This document shows, in pieces, positions 60,145 to 64,000 of a DNA stretch of 64,000 nt (the stretch's first letter is position 1; every line of letters starts with the position of its first letter). The position numbers and the translations under genes are program-made. Origin of the DNA: Chitinophagaceae bacterium (GTDB lineage: Bacteria > Bacteroidota > Bacteroidia > Chitinophagales > Chitinophagaceae); the NCBI GenBank assembly GCA_016710935.1, contig JADJTY010000003.1, positions 682,001 through 746,000 of the forward strand, written 5' to 3'. The notes below the pieces were generated by a model. The model saw nothing but the letters and a program-made list of their open reading frames with translations, was not told the origin of the DNA and ran no database searches.

Positions 60145-61188
60145 ATGAAAAGAAAATTTGTAACACTGCTGTTGTCATTTGCAACATACTCGGCATCGCT
60201 GTTTGCACAGGCTGATTTAATGGCTATATCGGGTAAATACTTTGCGGCCGATGGCTTTGAATTTGAAAATACGATGAAAATGAAAAAGAAGCAGAAAGAT
60301 GATATCAGTGTAACTTTTGTTGGCGAGGCAGATGGTAAAATACAGAACCTGGTTATTGTTAAATGGAAAGGCGGTGAGTTTAAAGCTTTTTTAGATGAAA
60401 AATTATACAGCAAGAAAAAAGTGGTATGGTTTAAGGAATCTGAAAACACGCTCTTTGAACTGGCACCAGGCGTTTTTGCCATTGCCAATAAAGACGGCAG
60501 CCAGGTTGGCGATGTACTGGCCAAAGATAAAAATCAATTAAAGGATTTTGATGTTGAAACAGCCAAAGCTTTAATTGATGAGAAGACCAGCGAATTGAAA
60601 TCAGATGCAAATGATGCTGCCCTGCAAAAAATGATGAAATTCGATGCTTTTAAAAATAACCTAGAAAAAGTAATTTTTGTTGATAACAAGAATGCTATCT
60701 ACAGTGCTTATGGCGAGCCTAAGGAAGATCCTAAGGTTCACATCAAATCGCAGGTGATCGGTAAAACGATTTGGTACAACTATTATTCAAAAACCAATGC
60801 AATGGCTAAGTATGGCGAGACAGCCGAAATAAACATTGAGTATGAAATGGAAGGTGTAAAGAAGGACAGGAAATCATGTGCAAAACTGGGCCGGAACTGG
60901 GCAAGCAGTATTCCTAAAGTTAAAACACAGGACAGGTATATGTTCCTGAACGGCCGTTCTTTCTGCGACCCGTCAGATAAATATTATGACTATGCTTTTC
61001 TGTCATTGATGAATGATATGAATGGTAAATTATTGTTTGGTAAATCCTACAATTTAAAAGTAACCATATATGCTTATAAAGATGGTGCTAATGTTGGTAA
61101 ATTGGGCGAAGGCGTTATTGCCATGAAATACGAACCTGAAAGCCAGGCTGCAATGGATTTATGGAAAAAATGGGTTGATGAACTATAA
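60145..61188 (+). CDS. Secreted protein of unknown function
   Basis: The 347-residue protein has a signal peptide (MKRKFVTLLLSFATYSASLFAQ). The mature part is Lys-rich and alternates short beta and helix segments, with YGEPKEDPKVHIKSQVIGK and ASSIPKVKTQDRYMFLNG. No known motif. A strong terminator follows at 61226-61255, closing the unit with the preceding Gly-rich protein. Confidence 0.65.
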   Translation: MKRKFVTLLLSFATYSASLFAQADLMAISGKYFAADGFEFENTMKMKKKQKDDISVTFVGEADGKIQNLVIVKWKGGEFKAFLDEKLYSKKKVVWFKESENTLFELAPGVFAIANKDGSQVGDVLAKDKNQLKDFDVETAKALIDEKTSELKSDANDAALQKMMKFDAFKNNLEKVIFVDNKNAIYSAYGEPKEDPKVHIKSQVIGKTIWYNYYSKTNAMAKYGETAEINIEYEMEGVKKDRKSCAKLGRNWASSIPKVKTQDRYMFLNGRSFCDPSDKYYDYAFLSLMNDMNGKLLFGKSYNLKVTIYAYKDGANVGKLGEGVIAMKYEPESQAAMDLWKKWVDEL

Positions 61189-61225
61189 TTTTATAACTAA
61201 TTAACCGTTGTTTGAACAAACAGTA

Positions 61226-61255
61226 AGCCCTTTGAATGATTTAATTCAAAGGGCT
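61226..61255 (+). terminator. Terminator of the 58.7-61.2 kb secreted-protein unit
   Basis: AGCCCTTTGAAT / ATTCAAAGGGCT, followed by TCTGTTTTA. It lies 38 bases after the stop. Confidence 0.8.
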
Positions 61256-61416
61256 TCTGTTTTATGCATGGTTATACAATCCGTTATTTATAGTGAGATA
61301 GAAATTTGGGATGACTTCAGGTTTTCAACAAAAGCTGAAAATGAACTGAGATCAAATATGATGGCATATACCCTTTTTTACTTCTTTATAAACCTGCATG
61401 AAATAAATTGCCAACA

Positions 61417-61650
61417 TCATACCTTACCTGCCAGCGCCTGTTGCAGAAATTCTTTTTTTCTCCGGGCAACTTCTACTTTTGAATCGTCGCTCATTAACAA
61501 AATACCCTGCCTGTCGTATGCCTGAATATGAACCGGGTTTACCAGGTGAGATTTATGCACACGCAAAAAGCGTTGCCCTTCCAGCATTTCATCATATTCT
61601 TTCAAAGTTTTTGCAGGGATGAAAACTTTTATAGTTTGCAAATGCCACAA
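61417..61650 (-). pseudogene. Remnant of a LytTR response regulator
   Basis: Only the last ~75 residues of a LytTR DNA-binding domain remain: KVFIPAKTLKEYDEMLEGQR, RFLRVHKSHLVNPVHI and EVARRKKEFLQQALAGKV. Upstream the frame is closed by a TAA (about 61660) and no receiver domain is readable in any frame. A GGGGGGGGG run lies at 61693-61701. The gene is a decayed or truncated copy. It is divergent from the TPR kinase that follows. Confidence 0.7.
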
Positions 61651-61843
61651 CCATTTAGTTTACGGTAACCTGTTCCTATTCTGTGGTAAAACGGGGGGGG
61701 GTAATCAATGCTCTTCAGGGCATCAGCTGGTTTGAATGCCTTGCATTTTGAATGGATAAACACCTGAAATAAATTAAAAATCACCCAATGAGGTATTGCG
61801 ATTACAGGCTTAATTGTGCATTTTTGAGTATATTCGGATAAGT

Positions 61844-62164
61844 ATGCAGAGACCTTATTTAATATCAATTTTGTTTTGTTTCATTTTTAATATTGCCTTA
61901 ACAGGTGCTTCGGCACAATACGTTTCTATTGACAGCCTTCGGAAGATAATTAATACAGCAAAGGAAGATACTGTAAGCATTGATGCAATGAACTGGATGA
62001 GTTTTAGGTTTTACCAAAAGGGAAGTTTGGACAGTTCTGTTTTTTTTGCAAAACAGGCATTGTCCCGTTCCGAAAAAATTAACTTTAAAAGTGGAAAGGG
62101 GTTTGCCTATTTAAACATTGGACTTGTAAGGGGGAGCGGAATGGAATATTCCGCTTTCGCTTGA
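61844..62164 (+). CDS. TPR sensor histidine kinase, N-terminal part before a frameshift
   Basis: MQRPYLISILFCFIFNIALTGASAQ is a signal peptide from ATG 61844; an ATG at 61814 is less likely. The following ~70 residues begin the TPR region (FAYLNIGLV) and then shift frame at the GGGGG run 62130-62134. Removing one G gives GLVRGAEWNIPLSLENMHKAAGFFEEAG and joins the next entry. Confidence 0.75.
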   Translation: MQRPYLISILFCFIFNIALTGASAQYVSIDSLRKIINTAKEDTVSIDAMNWMSFRFYQKGSLDSSVFFAKQALSRSEKINFKSGKGFAYLNIGLVRGSGMEYSAFA

Positions 62165-62168
62165 AAAT

Positions 62169-63809
62169 ATGCATAAAGCTGCGGGCTTTTTTGAAGAGGC
62201 TGGAAATAAAGCTTATTTGGGTGTTGCGTACAATGGCCTGGCTGCAACGCATTTTATGGAGGATAATTATCCTGCGACATTAGAGACCCTTTATAAGGCC
62301 CTTAAATTGAATACTGAGTCGGGATACAAATTTGGACTTGCACACTGTTATTTTGTTTTCGGGATTTACTACACGGCCTGGAAAAATTTTAAAGAGGCTG
62401 ATGAAAACTTTCAGAAGGCCATTAACCTTTTCCAACCGCTGGGAGAAAAGCATTCACTTTCGCATTGTTTCAGCTATAAAGGAGATATTGCTCTGGAATC
62501 AGGCAAATACCAGGAGGCATTAGAAAATTTTACAACCGCTAAAAATATTTCCATGGAATTGGGTAGTCCGGGGTGGATACATTCACTTTTTTATGGTAGT
62601 GTTGCCAGTGTTTATGAAAAACAAGGCGATTCAGCCATGATATTTCTCAATATAAAATCAGCAAACGAAAAATATAGGGCTGCAGAAAAAAATTACCTGG
62701 CAGCCACAACATATGCAAAAACAGACGACACCTTAAATCTGCCCTATTGGTATAGCAGTATTGGAGGACTTTATTGTAAGATTGGCAAGATCACGGAAGC
62801 AAAAAAATATCTTGTGGAATCTATCAGGCTTGCCAGGACATTAAACAGCATAGAAATTCTTAAAACAGCTTATTTACACCTTTCATTTACTGACAGTATT
62901 GGTGGTAATTTTAAGCAGGCCTACGATAACTTTAAAAAACACATCTATTACCGGGATAGCCTTTTCAATGAAGAAAGTATCAGGAAGACGGAAGGCTATA
63001 AAATGCAGTATCAATTTGAAATAAAAGAAGAACAGATAAAACTCCTTAGTGCTGAAAATAAATTAAAAACAGTATTGGCATCTAGACAAAAACAGCAAAA
63101 GAATTTTGCCCTTACTGCAATTGTAGCTATACTTCTTTTTGGTGGTTTTGGCTTCTACCGCTACCGCCGAAGTAAAAAATTGCAAAGCCAGCGGGCCATA
63201 TTAAGTGAACGTCTCCGCATCAGCAGTGAGCTGCACGATGAAGTAGGGGCCACGCTCAGCGGCATTGCCATGTACAGCCATCTTACTAAAGAACAAATGA
63301 AATCGGGGCAAACGGCAGAAATTGAAAAGTCGCTGAACGTAATGCAGCAGTCATCAGTAAAAATGGTAGATAAACTGAGTGATATTGTATGGCTGATAAA
63401 TCCCGAACAGGATTCATTGAAGAAGCTGGTAACCAGATTGGAAGAATACGCAACAGATATGGCTGCTATTAAAAATATGCAGGTAAAGATAAGTGTGCCG
63501 GAAAAAATTGCAGATATTAATTTGCCCGTAGAAAACCGCCGTAACATCTACCTGTTTTGCAAAGAAGCCATCAACAATGCTGTTAAGTACAGCAACGCAT
63601 CATTGCTTGAGTTAACTGTAAAAGAAGTGAATGGTAAAGTTAAATTTTCAGTAAGTGATAATGGAAAAGGATTTGATGCGGTAATGGTAAGGCGTGGTAA
63701 TGGCCTGGAGAATATGCAGAAAAGGGCGGATGAGATAGGGGCTAAACTGATTTTGCAATCAAAAGAAAAGGGAGGGGCCTCTGTTTGCCTGCAATGCAAA
63801 ATTACCTGA
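62169..63809 (+). CDS. TPR sensor histidine kinase, C-terminal part after a frameshift
   Basis: The 546 residues contain about six TPRs (residues 1-260), a coiled coil, one membrane helix (FALTAIVAILLFGGFGFY) and a kinase of the HisKA_3 type with the phosphate-accepting His in RISSELHDEVGATLSGIAMYSHL. The ATPase end reads CKEAINNAVKYSNAS ... SVSDNGKGFD. HisKA_3 kinases usually pair with a LuxR/NarL-type regulator, which is not next to it here. The LytTR remnant upstream is not its normal partner type. Confidence 0.88.
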   Translation: MHKAAGFFEEAGNKAYLGVAYNGLAATHFMEDNYPATLETLYKALKLNTESGYKFGLAHCYFVFGIYYTAWKNFKEADENFQKAINLFQPLGEKHSLSHCFSYKGDIALESGKYQEALENFTTAKNISMELGSPGWIHSLFYGSVASVYEKQGDSAMIFLNIKSANEKYRAAEKNYLAATTYAKTDDTLNLPYWYSSIGGLYCKIGKITEAKKYLVESIRLARTLNSIEILKTAYLHLSFTDSIGGNFKQAYDNFKKHIYYRDSLFNEESIRKTEGYKMQYQFEIKEEQIKLLSAENKLKTVLASRQKQQKNFALTAIVAILLFGGFGFYRYRRSKKLQSQRAILSERLRISSELHDEVGATLSGIAMYSHLTKEQMKSGQTAEIEKSLNVMQQSSVKMVDKLSDIVWLINPEQDSLKKLVTRLEEYATDMAAIKNMQVKISVPEKIADINLPVENRRNIYLFCKEAINNAVKYSNASLLELTVKEVNGKVKFSVSDNGKGFDAVMVRRGNGLENMQKRADEIGAKLILQSKEKGGASVCLQCKIT

Positions 63810-63876
63810 TTGATATTACAAGCTGATATATAGTTACAGTGGTTGTTTGGAAAAAGCTATTTTAAAATTGTTGCGT

Positions 63877-64000
63877 ATGGGAGCATTTGTAGTAGAAAAA
63901 TTTTATCTTTTTTTTCAGGGAGTGCTGGTTTTTCAAACCATCTTTCTGGGTATCGTTTATTTAATTACTTTCAAAAAAGACATTCTTATATACAGTACTT
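63877..64000 (+). CDS. N-terminal fragment of a membrane protein at the right edge
   Basis: ATG 63877 opens a frame to the edge, starting MGAFVVEKFYLFFQGVLVFQ and hydrophobic with TIFLGIVYLIT. It resembles the first helix of a 7TM-type sensor. 41 residues are visible and there is no stop. Confidence 0.45.
   Translation, partial: MGAFVVEKFYLFFQGVLVFQTIFLGIVYLITFKKDILIYST

Overview
The window looks like an ordinary chromosomal segment of a Bacteroidota bacterium, most likely family Chitinophagaceae. Support comes from secreted proteins that end in a type IX secretion sorting domain, a type IX secretion plug protein (DUF5103), TAnnTTTG-type promoter boxes, weak ribosome binding sites, frequent TTG starts, a TlpA protein with a DUF4369-like N-terminus, and the RDD / SpoIIM / DUF4129 / DUF4350 / MoxR / DUF58 gene block. 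The family assignment is inference. I see no phage, plasmid, conventional transposase gene, CRISPR array or tRNA.

Layout. 0-5.8 kb: an edge fragment, a FadL-like porin, a Tyr/Ser-rich lipoprotein, proS, a four-helix-bundle (S23/IVP-type) gene enclosed by inverted repeats, then DUF2752 and two CCC-motif membrane proteins. 5.9-12.5 kb: the RDD-SpoIIM-DUF4129-DUF4350-MoxR-DUF58 block. 12.5-20.9 kb: truB (frameshifted), a BamA/TamA-like barrel lipoprotein, a TrmH-type methyltransferase, a LolC/E-like permease, the type IX secretion plug protein, the SRP RNA and fsa. 21-31.9 kb: a mixed accessory stretch with fasciclin, GNAT proteins, an AlkB-like dioxygenase, a DUF3037 + HipA-like pair, a WG-repeat protein, an AraC-type regulator, an HExxH protein, an S9 peptidase and an NAD(P)-binding protein. 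31.9-39.4 kb: a complete tryptophan operon trpL-E-G-D-C-F-B-(lipoprotein)-A, with a leader peptide holding three Trp codons followed by an attenuator hairpin. 39.4-50 kb: a TlpA-like thioredoxin, pdxJ, small SnoaL/VOC/DUF4268 proteins, ahcY divergent from an Lrp/AsnC regulator, GNAT and valS. 50-64 kb: an M36 metallopeptidase with a type IX sorting tail, aquaporin, a LytS/LytR-like two-component pair with a propeller sensor, two secreted proteins of unknown function, a LytTR remnant and a TPR histidine kinase (frameshifted).

Two patterns stand out. First, the segment is peppered with short palindromic repeats of several unrelated families. They sit against or over stop codons, and some lie inside essential or biosynthetic genes: valS, trpE and trpF, and possibly pdxJ. 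One architecture recurs with different sequences: two inverted arms, each made of diverged tandem words, around a short spacer. One copy of the TTAATCCG family encloses the whole four-helix-bundle gene, while another is empty. Second, five genes (truB, the fasciclin gene, trpE, a small lipoprotein gene and the TPR kinase) are each broken or extended by a single-base shift at a homopolymer. This points to base-calling errors in the assembly at least as strongly as to real pseudogenes.

Coordinates follow the sequence literally. Where I think the biological start or stop differs, the entry says so.
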